Counted from the stretch's first letter, positions 26,535-35,918 are shown. The stretch: 64,000 nucleotides of DNA from CAZLHO01 sp964559455 (GCA_964559455.1 CAZLHO010000005.1:32664-96663), one strand, 5' to 3'. Made by a program: numbers and translations. The notes: a model not told the origin generated them from the sequence alone.

Positions 26535-29500
26535 TCAGCGCACCAGCGTGACCGACCCCACCGCCCGTCCCCCGGCCCACTCCCCGACAGCCAGGTAGAG
26601 CCCAGAGGCCGCCGCGCGGCCCCCGTCGTCGCGCCCGTCCCAGAACGCGCGCTGGGCGCCGCCGGGCCGCCAGCCCTCGACCAGCGTGCGCACCACGCGG
26701 CCGCGCATGTCGACGATGCGCAGGACGACCCGCGTGTCGCGGGGCAGTTCGTAGCCGATGACCGTGCCGGGGTTGGCCGGATTGGGCGCCACCGACAGGC
26801 GGCGCGGCGCCAGGGGCGCGGACGCGTCGTCGCGCACGGCCGTGACCGCCGCCGCTCCCAGGTCCACCTCGCGGTCGGGCCAGTCGGTCACGCTCACGGC
26901 CGAGAAGACCTGCACCTCGCTCAGGCCCACGCCGCGGCCGGCCAGGGGCAGGATGTCCAGGCGGATCCGATGCGCCGCGACGGGGGCCTCGAGCACCAGC
27001 CAGTAGCCGTGGGCCAGGCGACCTTCCGCGGGCAGGTCGGAGAATTCGTCCGTGCGCCCGTAGCCCCAGTCCAGGTGGTCCCCCGGCGGGCTCCAGACGT
27101 CGTCGTGCTGGATCACGCCCATTCCCGTGGCCGCGCCCTCGGCGTCCAGGGCGTAGGCCGCGATGGTGCCGGCGTGGCCGAAGTCGGCGTTGGGCTGGTG
27201 CGAGGTGACGCGCAGGGCCCGCACGGTCCGCTCGCCGCCCAGATCGACGGTCACCGTCAGGGGAGCGTCGCCCTCCCAGTACGCCGCCTGGCCCTGCACG
27301 TAGACCGAGGTCGTGTAGGTGGTGGGCGGGATGATCACGCCGTCGGTGAGCTCGCGGCCGTCGGTGTCCGGATTGACGGGCGCTGACAGGCGCGACACGG
27401 TGTAGGGCCGTCCGAGCGCCAGGTCGTCGATCCAGTCGGCCTCGATCCGCACCTTGTCGAGGCCGGCCGCGGGACCCACGTCGACGCCGTCGCCGTAGCC
27501 CGCCGGCGCACCGGGTTCGGCCAGCCGCGTCCGCACCCACTGCATGGTCGGGTCCCGATAGCCGGCCACGTTCAGGTCCCAGATCTCGTCGGTCGTGGTG
27601 ACCACGCGGGTGTGCGTGCGGACGACGTCGCCGTCGAGGCGGTGTTCGGTCCAGCACCAGGTCACCTCCACCGGCGCGAACGCGGGATCGTGGGCGGCGT
27701 GGTGCACCTGCAGGAGCGCCTCCTGGATGCCCGTGCCCTGATACGACGCGTCCACCGAGCTCAGCACGTCGTACCGCATCCAGATCGTGCGCTGTCCGGC
27801 GGGCGCGGGACCGGGCGTGGCGAAGAGGCGGGCGTCCCAGGTGGGCGCCGCGCCCGCGTCGAAGACGGCCGCCGTCGTGAAGTCCAGGCCGTCCCACGAG
27901 TACGCCAGTTCCACCCGGTCGCCGGCGCCGGCGAAGCGGGTGATGAAGCTGCCGCCGAAGGTGGCGCCGAGCAGGTCGGCGGGGGTCTCGACGCGCCAGG
28001 TCGCGCTGCCCGGCACGCCGGCCAGGGTGGGCACCACGATGGCCGACGAATAGCCCAGATACTCGGTCCGCGAGGTGAGGCCGGCATGGTCGGCGGCCGA
28101 CACGGTCCAGTGGTGCTCGGCCCCGGCGTGCAGGGTGGGCTGCAGGGTCAGGGTCTCCAGCGGCGGGCCGGCGGCGAAGCGCACCCGGTTGGCGCCGCGC
28201 TGCAGGCGCGGCAGCGTCAGGCTGTTGACCTGGGTCACGGCCTCGACGCGCAACTCGTCCAGGCCGCAGTCCTGGCGGGTGTCGTCCGGCACGATGCGCA
28301 CCCGCACCAGCGCCTCGAAGGCGCCGCCGACCAGGCTCGCCGGCAGCTCGTGCCAGGACGCGAAGGCGCCGGCCGCGGGCGCCGCCACCGGGATCCAGGT
28401 GCAACCGGCGTTGCGGGAGATGTCGAGCATCACCTGATCGCCGTCGCCGCGCCGGCCGGCCAGGTAGACCCGGGCCGAGGTCAGCACGTTGGCGGCGTCG
28501 ATCTTCAGCACCGCGTCGGCCAGGGTCACGCCCGGCCCCGGGCGCAGAACCGGCCCCCCGCCGCCGTCCTGGTCGCGGTGGACCAACCCCGTGAGTTGGT
28601 GCCAGCCGCCCCGAACATCCGCCGCCGCGAAGTCGGGGGCGATCTCCCAGCGGCCGTTGCCGCGGATGCTGGTCGGATAGTACGAGTCGTTCGGATCGAG
28701 GCCCTTGGAGGTCAGGCGCGCGTACTCCGGCCCCGCCCCCAGAGGCTCCCAGTAACGGGTGTAGGCGTGTCCGGGGTGCAGGTGCAGGCGGTTGCGGCAG
28801 CCGCGCCTCACGTGAGTGAAGGCCTCCTGCACGCTGAAGCCGGAGATGTAGGAGTCGGCGCCGTTGCGCAGGGTGCGCGAGAAGGGCACCGGGTTGTCGG
28901 CGGCCTTCCGGTAGCCGCTGGGATAGCCCAGTTCCAGGGGATGGTCGGGGTCGGGCGGGTTGGTCATGCACTCGGGGGCCGCGTGATAGAGGTAGAGGTG
29001 GCCGGGCTCGTCGGCCGCCCCGCCCCAGAGGTCGGAAAGGGCGCAGCTCCCGGGCGCGGCGATGTCGGCGCAGGAGGCGATGGCGCCGTCGTGCCGGCGG
29101 GCGTAGACCACCATGGAGGCGTCGAACATATGCCAGGTCGCGCCGGCGTCCCAGGACACCTCGGCGACGGTGTGGTCGCCCAGCTCGACGTAGCGGTGCC
29201 GCCAGTCGCCGCCCATGACGTCGACGAAGGCGGTGAGGAAGGCCGCCATGTAGCCGCAGAAGGTGTTGGGGTAGCTGCCGTAGAAGCGGATCGGATCCCA
29301 GAGCGGAGCGCCGTCCTCGAAGGTCGCGCTGGTCTGAAGGTGGCCGCGAACCATCCACCGCCAGAAGGCGACGGCCTGGTCCTCGGGATCGTCCCAGACG
29401 CTCGTGGCGGTGGCCGCGAAATCCTCGATGGACACGTAGTCGGGCGAGCTGTCGGTGTAGAGGTGGATGTCGTGCACCGAAGCATGGGCGCAGGCAGCGC

Positions 29501-29546
29501 CGAGCAGCGTCAGGACGAGCAGGAGTTGAACGACGGATCGCAACAT
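26535..29546 (-). CDS. Secreted transglutaminase-like protein with F5/8-like domain and FlgD-like tail
   Basis: The 1003-residue product starts at an ATG at 29546, and open frame upstream of it encodes no signal. The signal peptide is SVVQLLLVLTLLGAACAHA. Residues about 40-145 look like a transglutaminase-like cysteine domain with Cys97 (NTFCGYM), His125 (GDHTVAEV) and Asp142 (HMFDASM). Long beta-rich regions follow. A discoidin-like segment (about 740-890, LTVTVDLGGERTVRALRVTSHQ) and a FlgD-like tail (VVLRIVDMRGRVVRTLVEG, FWDGRDDGGRAAASGLYLAV) close it. A GC hairpin (29558-29582) lies just before the start. The substrate is unknown. Confidence 0.8.
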   Translation of the reverse strand: MLRSVVQLLLVLTLLGAACAHASVHDIHLYTDSSPDYVSIEDFAATATSVWDDPEDQAVAFWRWMVRGHLQTSATFEDGAPLWDPIRFYGSYPNTFCGYMAAFLTAFVDVMGGDWRHRYVELGDHTVAEVSWDAGATWHMFDASMVVYARRHDGAIASCADIAAPGSCALSDLWGGAADEPGHLYLYHAAPECMTNPPDPDHPLELGYPSGYRKAADNPVPFSRTLRNGADSYISGFSVQEAFTHVRRGCRNRLHLHPGHAYTRYWEPLGAGPEYARLTSKGLDPNDSYYPTSIRGNGRWEIAPDFAAADVRGGWHQLTGLVHRDQDGGGGPVLRPGPGVTLADAVLKIDAANVLTSARVYLAGRRGDGDQVMLDISRNAGCTWIPVAAPAAGAFASWHELPASLVGGAFEALVRVRIVPDDTRQDCGLDELRVEAVTQVNSLTLPRLQRGANRVRFAAGPPLETLTLQPTLHAGAEHHWTVSAADHAGLTSRTEYLGYSSAIVVPTLAGVPGSATWRVETPADLLGATFGGSFITRFAGAGDRVELAYSWDGLDFTTAAVFDAGAAPTWDARLFATPGPAPAGQRTIWMRYDVLSSVDASYQGTGIQEALLQVHHAAHDPAFAPVEVTWCWTEHRLDGDVVRTHTRVVTTTDEIWDLNVAGYRDPTMQWVRTRLAEPGAPAGYGDGVDVGPAAGLDKVRIEADWIDDLALGRPYTVSRLSAPVNPDTDGRELTDGVIIPPTTYTTSVYVQGQAAYWEGDAPLTVTVDLGGERTVRALRVTSHQPNADFGHAGTIAAYALDAEGAATGMGVIQHDDVWSPPGDHLDWGYGRTDEFSDLPAEGRLAHGYWLVLEAPVAAHRIRLDILPLAGRGVGLSEVQVFSAVSVTDWPDREVDLGAAAVTAVRDDASAPLAPRRLSVAPNPANPGTVIGYELPRDTRVVLRIVDMRGRVVRTLVEGWRPGGAQRAFWDGRDDGGRAAASGLYLAVGEWAGGRAVGSVTLVR

Positions 29547-29744
29547 GATGACAGCCCCCCCGCCAACGTAGACACGGCGGGGCGGTCGTGTCAATCGGGC
29601 CGGCGGGGCCTGGCGGGAAGGCGCGCGCGAACCGGCACAGGCCGGAGGTCCGATCCGACAAGGGCGACAGGCACGACGGGAATCTGCTATCATCAACCGG
29701 CGCGATACCCGGCCTCGGCACCCGAACGCGAAGGAATCCCCGAC

Positions 29745-30830
29745 ATGCGCGCCTGGAACGCTCTCCTGCCGGCACTGGTCATCCCGGTCTTCGCCCTTGC
29801 CGCCCCCTGTCTCGCCGACACGCTGAACGTCCCCGCCGACCATCCGGACATCGCCTCCGCCCTGGCCGTCGCGGTCGCGGGCGACGAGGTCGTCGTCGCC
29901 GCGGACACCTACCCGGAGCACGACCTGATCCTGCCCTCGGGCGTCGTGCTGCGCGGCGCGACCGGAGACCCGGCCGACGTGGTCATCGACGGCGAACGGG
30001 CCGGTCGTTGCGTGTATGGCGCCGACCTCGACGCGGCGACGCGGATCGAGGCCTTGACCCTGTCCAACGGCCTGCCCGCCCTGGGCTCCACGCCTCACAA
30101 CTCATGGGGAGCCGGCCTGATGGTGGACGGCGGAGCGCTCACCGTGGCGAACTGCGTGTTCACGGGCAACGAGACGGCCGTCGGCGGCGGGGCCTACGTC
30201 ATCGGGACGGGGACGCCCGCCTTCATCGACTGCGTCTTCGACGGGAACGAGGCCTCCGAGTCGGCCGGGCTGCTCCTGCGCGGGACCTGCGACCCCCTCG
30301 TGCAGGACTGCGTTTTCCGCAACGGCGACCGGACCATGGTCGGCGGCGGCCTGACCTGGGGGGGATCGGGGCACGCTCTGATCGAGGGCTGCACCGTGGA
30401 GGACAACATCGTGCTGGAGACCGGCGGCGGGGTGGAGATCATCGGCGCCGGCGCCCTGGCGACGCTGCGCGACTGCGTGATCCGCCGCAACTCCGCCTCT
30501 CTGGGCGCGGGCGGGTTGTTCGTCGGCAACTACGGCCACGCGATCCTCGAGCTCTGCGCGATCACCGGGAACAGCTCCGATAATGCCGGCGGCGGCGTCA
30601 TCCTGGACTTCGGGGCGGTCCTGGAGGCCTTCGACACCACGATCCTGGACAACACGGCGCCGACCGCGCCGGACGGCCTGGTCGGCTCGTCCGCGTCGGC
30701 GACCCTGACCTGCTGCATCATCGCCCTGGACGCCTGGCGGGACTTCGGCTCGCTGGTCGTGGAGAACGACGGCTGCCCCATAGCGGCCGAGACCGCCACC
30801 TGGGGCGAGGTCAAGTCGCTCTTCAAGTGA
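29745..30830 (+). CDS. Secreted right-handed beta-helix protein with WGxxKxxFK C-terminus
   Basis: The 361-residue product starts at an ATG with AAGGA about 9 nt upstream and has a signal peptide (LLPALVIPVFALAAPCLA). The body is a parallel beta-helix in which each coil ends with GNxA/GG turns (NCVFTGNETAVGGGAYV, DCVFDGNEASESAGLLL, GCTVEDNIVLETGGGVEI). It begins with DTLNVPADHPDIASALAVAVAGDEVVV, as in polymorphic outer-membrane and pectate-lyase-like families. I see no lyase catalytic set. The last nine residues, WGEVKSLFK, recur in two other secreted proteins nearby. Confidence 0.85.
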   Translation: MRAWNALLPALVIPVFALAAPCLADTLNVPADHPDIASALAVAVAGDEVVVAADTYPEHDLILPSGVVLRGATGDPADVVIDGERAGRCVYGADLDAATRIEALTLSNGLPALGSTPHNSWGAGLMVDGGALTVANCVFTGNETAVGGGAYVIGTGTPAFIDCVFDGNEASESAGLLLRGTCDPLVQDCVFRNGDRTMVGGGLTWGGSGHALIEGCTVEDNIVLETGGGVEIIGAGALATLRDCVIRRNSASLGAGGLFVGNYGHAILELCAITGNSSDNAGGGVILDFGAVLEAFDTTILDNTAPTAPDGLVGSSASATLTCCIIALDAWRDFGSLVVENDGCPIAAETATWGEVKSLFK

Positions 30831-30846
30831 TCATGGACCGGATAAA

Positions 30847-30872
30847 GGGCCGCCCCGACGATGAGGCGGCCC
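30847..30872 (-). terminator. Hairpin terminator after the gene at 30895-31860
   Basis: Perfect 8-bp arms (30847-30854 GGGCCGCC, 30865-30872 GGCGGCCC) enclose a 10-nt loop. Read on the minus strand the hairpin is followed by TTTATC. It lies in the 64-nt gap between converging genes and may serve both. Confidence 0.55.
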
Positions 30873-30894
30873 CGGCATCGCAATTCAGCCACCG

Positions 30895-31860
30895 CTACTT
30901 CACCAGCACCATCCGCTTCGTCTCGCTGTAGCCGCCGGTATCGAGGCGATAGAAGTAGGCCCCGCCGGCCACCCGCCGGCCTGCGTCGTCCCGGCCGTTC
31001 CAGACGGTCTCGTGGCGCCCCTGGTCCTGCACATCGCCGCCGATCAGGACTCTCACCAGGCGACCGGACACGTCGAAAACGCGGAGCCACACGCCCCTCC
31101 TCTCCGGGAGGCTGAAGGAAATCGTCGTCTGGGGATTGAAGGGATTGGGATAGGCGTCGTGCAGGTCGGCGTTCCGGCTGCCGCCCGACGGAACACCCGT
31201 CAGCCCTCCCCCTTGCTGGCAATTGTCGATCAGGCCGTCGTTGTTCCAATCCCAATCCGGATGAGCCGCCAGGTCGACCGCGTCGCTGATTCCGTTGCCG
31301 TTGCAATCGTCGACGTCGCCCTCGAATGACAGGCGGACTTCAATAAAGCTGCCCCCGAATTCCAACCACAAGGTAGAGATTGTCCAACAGTCCAGATCAA
31401 TGGGCGTCAGCGATGCTCCTAGGTGCCAACACCCGGGAGGGGATTCAGAACAGCTTTGAAGAATTACTGTGATAGACCCGGTATTCATTCCAATATCAAT
31501 TTGAAGTTCCTCAAAATAATCGCCTGTTTCTGAGTCAAATAAGTTTCGAGCATGGATAAAGAAACTGGCATGGGGATCAAAACTATCGATCCCACCGACG
31601 CTTACCGACACGCTGCCGATGTATCTGTAATCAGCACAGGATCCCACCACCACGGCTTCCACACAATAGGCAAGCATGGATAGCTCCAAGCTGTCTCCCC
31701 ATTGCACTCCGCTGTAATAACCGCCGTCATCACATTCTACATTTTCAACCACGCCACCAATCTTGTCGATGAAGACCGACCCCACGCCCTGGGCGCCCGC
31801 GATAGTCGCGGCACTGATCACGCAGAATATCATCAGCGCATAGACGGTGCTCATTCGCAT
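30895..31860 (-). CDS. Secreted protein with thrombospondin-3-like repeat and FlgD-like tail; AT-rich N-terminal half
   Basis: The 321-residue product starts MRMSTVYALMIFCVISAATIAGAQ, a good signal peptide. Open frame upstream of 31860 is not plausible as coding. The N-terminal about 170 residues are Cys-rich and unrecognised. An acidic Asp/Asn stretch (DDCNGNGISDAVDLAAHPDW) resembles a calcium-binding thrombospondin type 3 or dockerin-like repeat. The C-terminus is a FlgD-like tail (VWLRVFDVSGRLVRVLIGG, WNGRDDAGRRVAGGAYFYRL). Base composition in about 31340-31860 is clearly AT-richer than the rest of the window, whereas the tail region is GC-rich, suggesting a chimeric origin. Confidence 0.75.
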   Translation of the reverse strand: MRMSTVYALMIFCVISAATIAGAQGVGSVFIDKIGGVVENVECDDGGYYSGVQWGDSLELSMLAYCVEAVVVGSCADYRYIGSVSVSVGGIDSFDPHASFFIHARNLFDSETGDYFEELQIDIGMNTGSITVILQSCSESPPGCWHLGASLTPIDLDCWTISTLWLEFGGSFIEVRLSFEGDVDDCNGNGISDAVDLAAHPDWDWNNDGLIDNCQQGGGLTGVPSGGSRNADLHDAYPNPFNPQTTISFSLPERRGVWLRVFDVSGRLVRVLIGGDVQDQGRHETVWNGRDDAGRRVAGGAYFYRLDTGGYSETKRMVLVK

Positions 31861-32034
31861 CGCGAACACCTGCCCTTTCCGACTGATCAAGTTGTTCCCC
31901 GGAGCTCGTATGCCGACCGATTCATCTGCCCGGATCGATACGATTGGAGTATGGCTCGTCAATTGTAGCATATCCTGATGTTCGAATTCATCATGATCGC
32001 GCTCGTTCCGATCGGCGGCCGAGCCGTCACGAGG

Positions 32035-32178
32035 CGGCGCAGATCGTGAGGGAGCCCTACCTCATCTTCCCGGGGAATGCCGAAGAGATGCAGCTGCACT
32101 GGCAGCTGGACGACACCGCCGACTGCGCCGTGGAGTGAGGCTTCGACGCCGACTACTCCCTGGGCTCCGCACCGACGG
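32035..32178 (+). pseudogene. Remnant of a purple-acid-phosphatase-like metallophosphoesterase N-domain
   Basis: The reading frame gives IVREPYLIFPGNAEEMQLHW, then QLDDTADCAVE, a stop at 32136-32138, then GFDADYSLGSAPT. This matches the N-terminal fibronectin-like domain of purple acid phosphatases (usually ...EWGxDxxYxxG...), with the Trp codon TGG changed to TGA. Nothing of the catalytic domain follows. The flanking 31861-32034 holds no other gene that I can support, so the 31861-32227 gap contains only this remnant. Confidence 0.6.
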
Positions 32179-32227
32179 GCGCATCCCGACGCCTGGTGCG
32201 GCCACGAGAGTGGATGATCGCCGCCCC

Positions 32228-33931
32228 TCAGTCCCCGTTCCCGCCGATCTCCACGATCCCCACGTCGTCGAGCGACGCGGCGAAAGCCAGGGCCGCGGCG
32301 TCGCCCAGGCCGGGGTTGTCCGCGATCTCCAGCCTGTTCGTGACCTCGGTCAGGCCGGACAGGCCGGCCAGAGACGCCAGGACGTCGTTCCCTTCGATGA
32401 TCAGGTTGTCGGCGCGCACCAGCGTCTCCAGGCCGGCCAGGCCGACGAGGGCGGCGTTGTATCGCACGCGCAGGTCCCGGATCTCCTCGAGATCGGCGAT
32501 GCCGGTCAGGTTGATCAATCCGGAATTCTGGGTGACGTTCAGGTTCTCGAGCCCCGGCCGCGCGCCCAGGCCGTCGAGGCTCGTCAGCGCCGGACAGCGG
32601 ATCAGGTACAGGTTCGAGACGATCGTCCCCGCCCCCAGGCCCGCCAGCGAATCCAGCGCCTCGTTGCCGTCGAGGGTCAGCCGGTCGATCGCGGCCACGC
32701 CCTCCAGGCCGTTCAGGCTGTGCAGCGACGGGTTGCCCACGACCTGCACCTGTTCCAGCGATCCCACCGCGCCCAGTCCCGTGAAGTCGATGAAGGATGC
32801 ATTATTCCGGACGGACAGGCTCTTCAGCTGCGGCAGGTCGCCCAGGCCGGCCAGCGATGCGAGTGCGGGGTTGCCGTCGATCGCGAGTGAGGTCAGGCCG
32901 GACAGGTCGCCCAGCCCCGCCAGGGACTCCAGGGCCGCGTTTCCGTAGATGGTGAGCTGCCCGGAGACAGCGATCCCCTCCAGGCCTGCGAGCGACTCCA
33001 GGTGACCCTGGTGGTTGATCGTCAGGTTGGAAAGTGGAGCGCCGACGACCAGCCCCGACAGGTCCGGCAGCCGGCTGGGGCCGCCCAGGCTGAGCTGGGC
33101 CAGATCCGGCAAGGGATCGAGTCCCTGCAGCGAAGCCAGGGCTTCGTTCGCAAAGAGACCCAGGGTCCGCAGGCTCGCGAGGTTCTCCAGGCGCCCCAGC
33201 GCGGTCAAGGAACGGTTGCTGCCGACCTGGAGATTCTCGAGCGCCGGCATGGGCCCCAGATTCCCCAGGGTCGTCAGGTTGTCGCAATGATCGACCGTCA
33301 TCTGCCGCAAGGAGCCGAGGTCGCGCAGGCCGAGGCCGTCGACGAGGCCGTCCTCGTCCCTGACGGACAAGGAGACCAGCGCCGGCAGCGGTCCCAGGCC
33401 GGCGAGGCTCGGCAGCCGGCCGTTGAGGCCGACGGTCAGTTGCGCCAGCCCGGAAAGGTCGCCGATCCCCGCGCAGTCCTCGAGTTGCCCGTTGCGGCTC
33501 AGCATCATCTGCCGCACGGCGACGAGCCCGCCCAGGCCGTCGAGGGAGCCCAGCGCGGCGTTGCCGACGATGCTGATGCGGTCGGCCTCCCGCAGCTTCT
33601 CCAGCCCCCGCAGGTTCCGGAGCTGCGTGCCGCAGATCTCGAGCTCGCCGACGCTGGTCAGCATCGCCAGCGGCGTCAGGGAGCGGATCGCGCCCGCGCT
33701 GTCCGGGTGGATGATCAACGAGCCGGGGATCTCCGTGATCCCGCGCAGCAGCTCCAGTTCGGACTGGTCGGCGACGATCACGTGCCCGCCGTAGCCGGCG
33801 ACGCCCCACTGCTGCACCGAGCAGGGATCCGAATCCGAGCAGCCGGCGACCATCAGGAACGCTCCCGCCGCCAGGCAGAGCGCCGCCGTCAAGATGCCGG
33901 AGCGGCGGCGATGCTTGAAGACACGGTTCAT
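32228..33931 (-). CDS. Leucine-rich-repeat lipoprotein (paralogue B)
   Basis: The 567-residue product has a lipoprotein signal (LMVAGC, Cys31). The remainder is nearly all tandem 23-residue repeats of the form xSLAGLGxLxxLxxLxIxxNPAL, about 20 units, without the convex helices of classical LRRs. The closest fold is a receptor L-domain/LRR solenoid. It ends ...VGIVEIGGNGD, the same ending as its neighbour. It starts 1 nt after that neighbour's stop, so the two genes are a tandem duplication and one transcript. Function is unknown; an exposed adhesive or binding surface is the usual role of such solenoids. Confidence 0.85.
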   Translation of the reverse strand: MNRVFKHRRRSGILTAALCLAAGAFLMVAGCSDSDPCSVQQWGVAGYGGHVIVADQSELELLRGITEIPGSLIIHPDSAGAIRSLTPLAMLTSVGELEICGTQLRNLRGLEKLREADRISIVGNAALGSLDGLGGLVAVRQMMLSRNGQLEDCAGIGDLSGLAQLTVGLNGRLPSLAGLGPLPALVSLSVRDEDGLVDGLGLRDLGSLRQMTVDHCDNLTTLGNLGPMPALENLQVGSNRSLTALGRLENLASLRTLGLFANEALASLQGLDPLPDLAQLSLGGPSRLPDLSGLVVGAPLSNLTINHQGHLESLAGLEGIAVSGQLTIYGNAALESLAGLGDLSGLTSLAIDGNPALASLAGLGDLPQLKSLSVRNNASFIDFTGLGAVGSLEQVQVVGNPSLHSLNGLEGVAAIDRLTLDGNEALDSLAGLGAGTIVSNLYLIRCPALTSLDGLGARPGLENLNVTQNSGLINLTGIADLEEIRDLRVRYNAALVGLAGLETLVRADNLIIEGNDVLASLAGLSGLTEVTNRLEIADNPGLGDAAALAFAASLDDVGIVEIGGNGD

Positions 33932-33932
33932 C

Positions 33933-35657
33933 TCAGTCCCCGTTTCCGCCGATGGTGATCGTTCCCGTCACGTCCAGCCCGCCGGCGAAGGCGAAGGCCG
34001 CGGCGTTCCCCAGCGCGGTGTTGCTGGTGATCCGGAGGTTGCCGACGCGCTGCAGCCCGGCCAGCCCGTCGAGGGAGGCCAGCGCCGCGTTGTCCCAGAT
34101 CGTGAGGTGGTCGTCGAGCGCGGTGATCGCCTCCAGCCCCTGCAGCCTCGTCAGGGTCGGGCAATCGCTGATGTCGACGCCCGCCAGGTTCGGCGTCGCG
34201 CCCAGCCCCTGCAGGTCGACGATCGCGGTCAGATCGCGGACCCACAGGGCTGTCAGGCCGGGCAGATCGCCCAGGCCGGCCAGGCTCGGCAGGGATTGCA
34301 GGCTGCTGATCGTCAGCGTCTCCAGGGACGGCAGGGGCCCGAGTCCGGACAGCGACAGCAGGTCGTGGCAATAGCGGATCCCGAGTTGCGCCAAGTTGTC
34401 GAGGTCGGCGAGCCCGGACAGGTCCGTCAGCGCGAGGCCGCTGAGGTAGAGGGTGCGCAGCGCGGGCAGGCCGCCGAGGCCCGCCAGCGAGGCCAGTTGG
34501 GGGTCGCTCTGGAGGCTCAGTTCCTCGAGCCCGGTCAGCTCGGACGCTCCCGCCAGGCTCGTCAGGCCGTCGTTGGAATAGAGCGTCAACGTCGCGAGCC
34601 CCGGCATGGCGCCGAGCCCGTCCAGCGAGGTCAAGGCAGGGCATTCCTCGATCCGGAGGTCGCCGAGCCCGCCGAGGTAGCCGGCCCCCTGCAGGGACCT
34701 CAGGGAATCGCAGTGACTGATCCAGAGGGCGGCCAGTTCGACCTGTCCGCCCAGCCCGGCCAGGCTGGAGAGTCCGTCGGCCTGGATGATGTCCAGCCCC
34801 TGCAGGGCGGGGACGTCGCCGAGGCCGCTGAAGTCCTCGAAGACCGGGCTCCCCTCCACGATCAACGCCTCCAGGCCCGGCAGGTCGCCCAGGCCCTCCA
34901 GGTTCTTCAGCACCGGGTTGACCCGCAGCGCCAGCTGCCTGAGCTTCGGCATCGCTGGCCAGCCCGCGAAGGACGTGAATTCCGATCCCCCGGAGAGGCT
35001 CAGCCAGTCCAGCTCCGTCAGCTCGCCCAGGCCGGAGATGCTCGTGAATCCGCCCACGATCATCGTCTCCAGGACGACGGCGTGTTCGAGCCGGGAGAAG
35101 TCCTCCAGGAGATCGCAGTCGTTGATCTCGGCGATCAGGAGCGCCGACAGGTCGCCGGACGGGCCCAGGTCGCGCAGCGCCGTGAGCCGCCACAACCGCA
35201 TCGTCGTCAGGGCCGGGAGGTCGGCGGGCAGATCCACCACGACGAGAGCCGGCAGATCCTGAAGCATGAGGAACTGCAGCGACGCGGCGCCGCCAAGACC
35301 GGCGAGGCCGGCCAGCGAGGCGCAGTCGTAGATCTCGAGCCGCTCGAGTTGCTCGAGGTTCTCGAGGCCGGCGAGGCTGCTGATCGAAAGTCCCTGCAGG
35401 TAGAGCCTCTGGACGCTGCGCAGCGAGGCCAGGGCCGAGAGGTCGGTCACGTCCTCGCCCCTGATCGCCAGCGTGCCCTCGATCTCGGTAATCCCGGCCA
35501 ATTGATCGACCTGCTCCTGCCCCTCCACGCCGATCTCGCCCGGATAGACGGAGAGAGTGCAGGGGTTGGAGTCGTCGTCGCAGCCGATGAAGAGGAGCAG
35601 AATGCCGAGAAGAAGGAATATCGTCAGCAATGGTCGGGCCGATGGTGCCAAGCTCAA
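33933..35657 (-). CDS. Leucine-rich-repeat lipoprotein (paralogue A)
   Basis: I place the start at a TTG at 35657. GGGAGG lies 7 nt upstream (35665-35670), and this gives a compact lipoprotein signal (LLTIFLLLGILLLFIGC, Cys26). An ATG at 35705 lacks a ribosome site and adds 16 residues before the signal. The mature protein has over 20 units of the same 23-residue leucine-rich repeat as the next gene, though more diverged (for example DLSGLADLDNLAQLGIRYCHDL). It ends TITIGGNGD. Its function is unknown. It is 574 residues long with this start. Confidence 0.82.
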   Translation of the reverse strand: MSLAPSARPLLTIFLLLGILLLFIGCDDDSNPCTLSVYPGEIGVEGQEQVDQLAGITEIEGTLAIRGEDVTDLSALASLRSVQRLYLQGLSISSLAGLENLEQLERLEIYDCASLAGLAGLGGAASLQFLMLQDLPALVVVDLPADLPALTTMRLWRLTALRDLGPSGDLSALLIAEINDCDLLEDFSRLEHAVVLETMIVGGFTSISGLGELTELDWLSLSGGSEFTSFAGWPAMPKLRQLALRVNPVLKNLEGLGDLPGLEALIVEGSPVFEDFSGLGDVPALQGLDIIQADGLSSLAGLGGQVELAALWISHCDSLRSLQGAGYLGGLGDLRIEECPALTSLDGLGAMPGLATLTLYSNDGLTSLAGASELTGLEELSLQSDPQLASLAGLGGLPALRTLYLSGLALTDLSGLADLDNLAQLGIRYCHDLLSLSGLGPLPSLETLTISSLQSLPSLAGLGDLPGLTALWVRDLTAIVDLQGLGATPNLAGVDISDCPTLTRLQGLEAITALDDHLTIWDNAALASLDGLAGLQRVGNLRITSNTALGNAAAFAFAGGLDVTGTITIGGNGD

Positions 35658-35918
35658 TCGAAGGCCTCCCGATGTTCGGGCCTGGACGGACTCGCGCCGC
35701 CCCATCTGGTGCCGACAGCGAATCCGTACCCTAGCACGGGTCGGATGGGCAGACAACGCTCCCGGGCGGGATCGGGGCGGCGCGGAGTTGCGAGTTCGAT
35801 AGTGCATTTCTATCGTGTATTCGATTTGTCATTATCACTACGGTCCTCAGGGATGAGCTCGCTCCACAACCGTATGCGGCCAGGGACGCGCCGGGGCTGG
35901 ACTCTGAAAGGGACCGAC

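Noticed and set aside
27612..29744. Upstream extension of the beta-helix gene
   Set aside because: The real start at 29745 has a ribosome site and signal peptide; the extension is antisense to the transglutaminase-like gene.
25555..29775. 1406-codon minus-strand frame spanning the ExbD-TonB genes and the transglutaminase-like gene
   Set aside because: It crosses well-supported genes on both strands and reads as Arg/Ala low complexity.
32228..35657. Regular DNA periodicity considered as a CRISPR or tandem satellite
   Set aside because: The period follows 23-codon protein repeats in an intact reading frame, with diverged DNA and no unique spacers.
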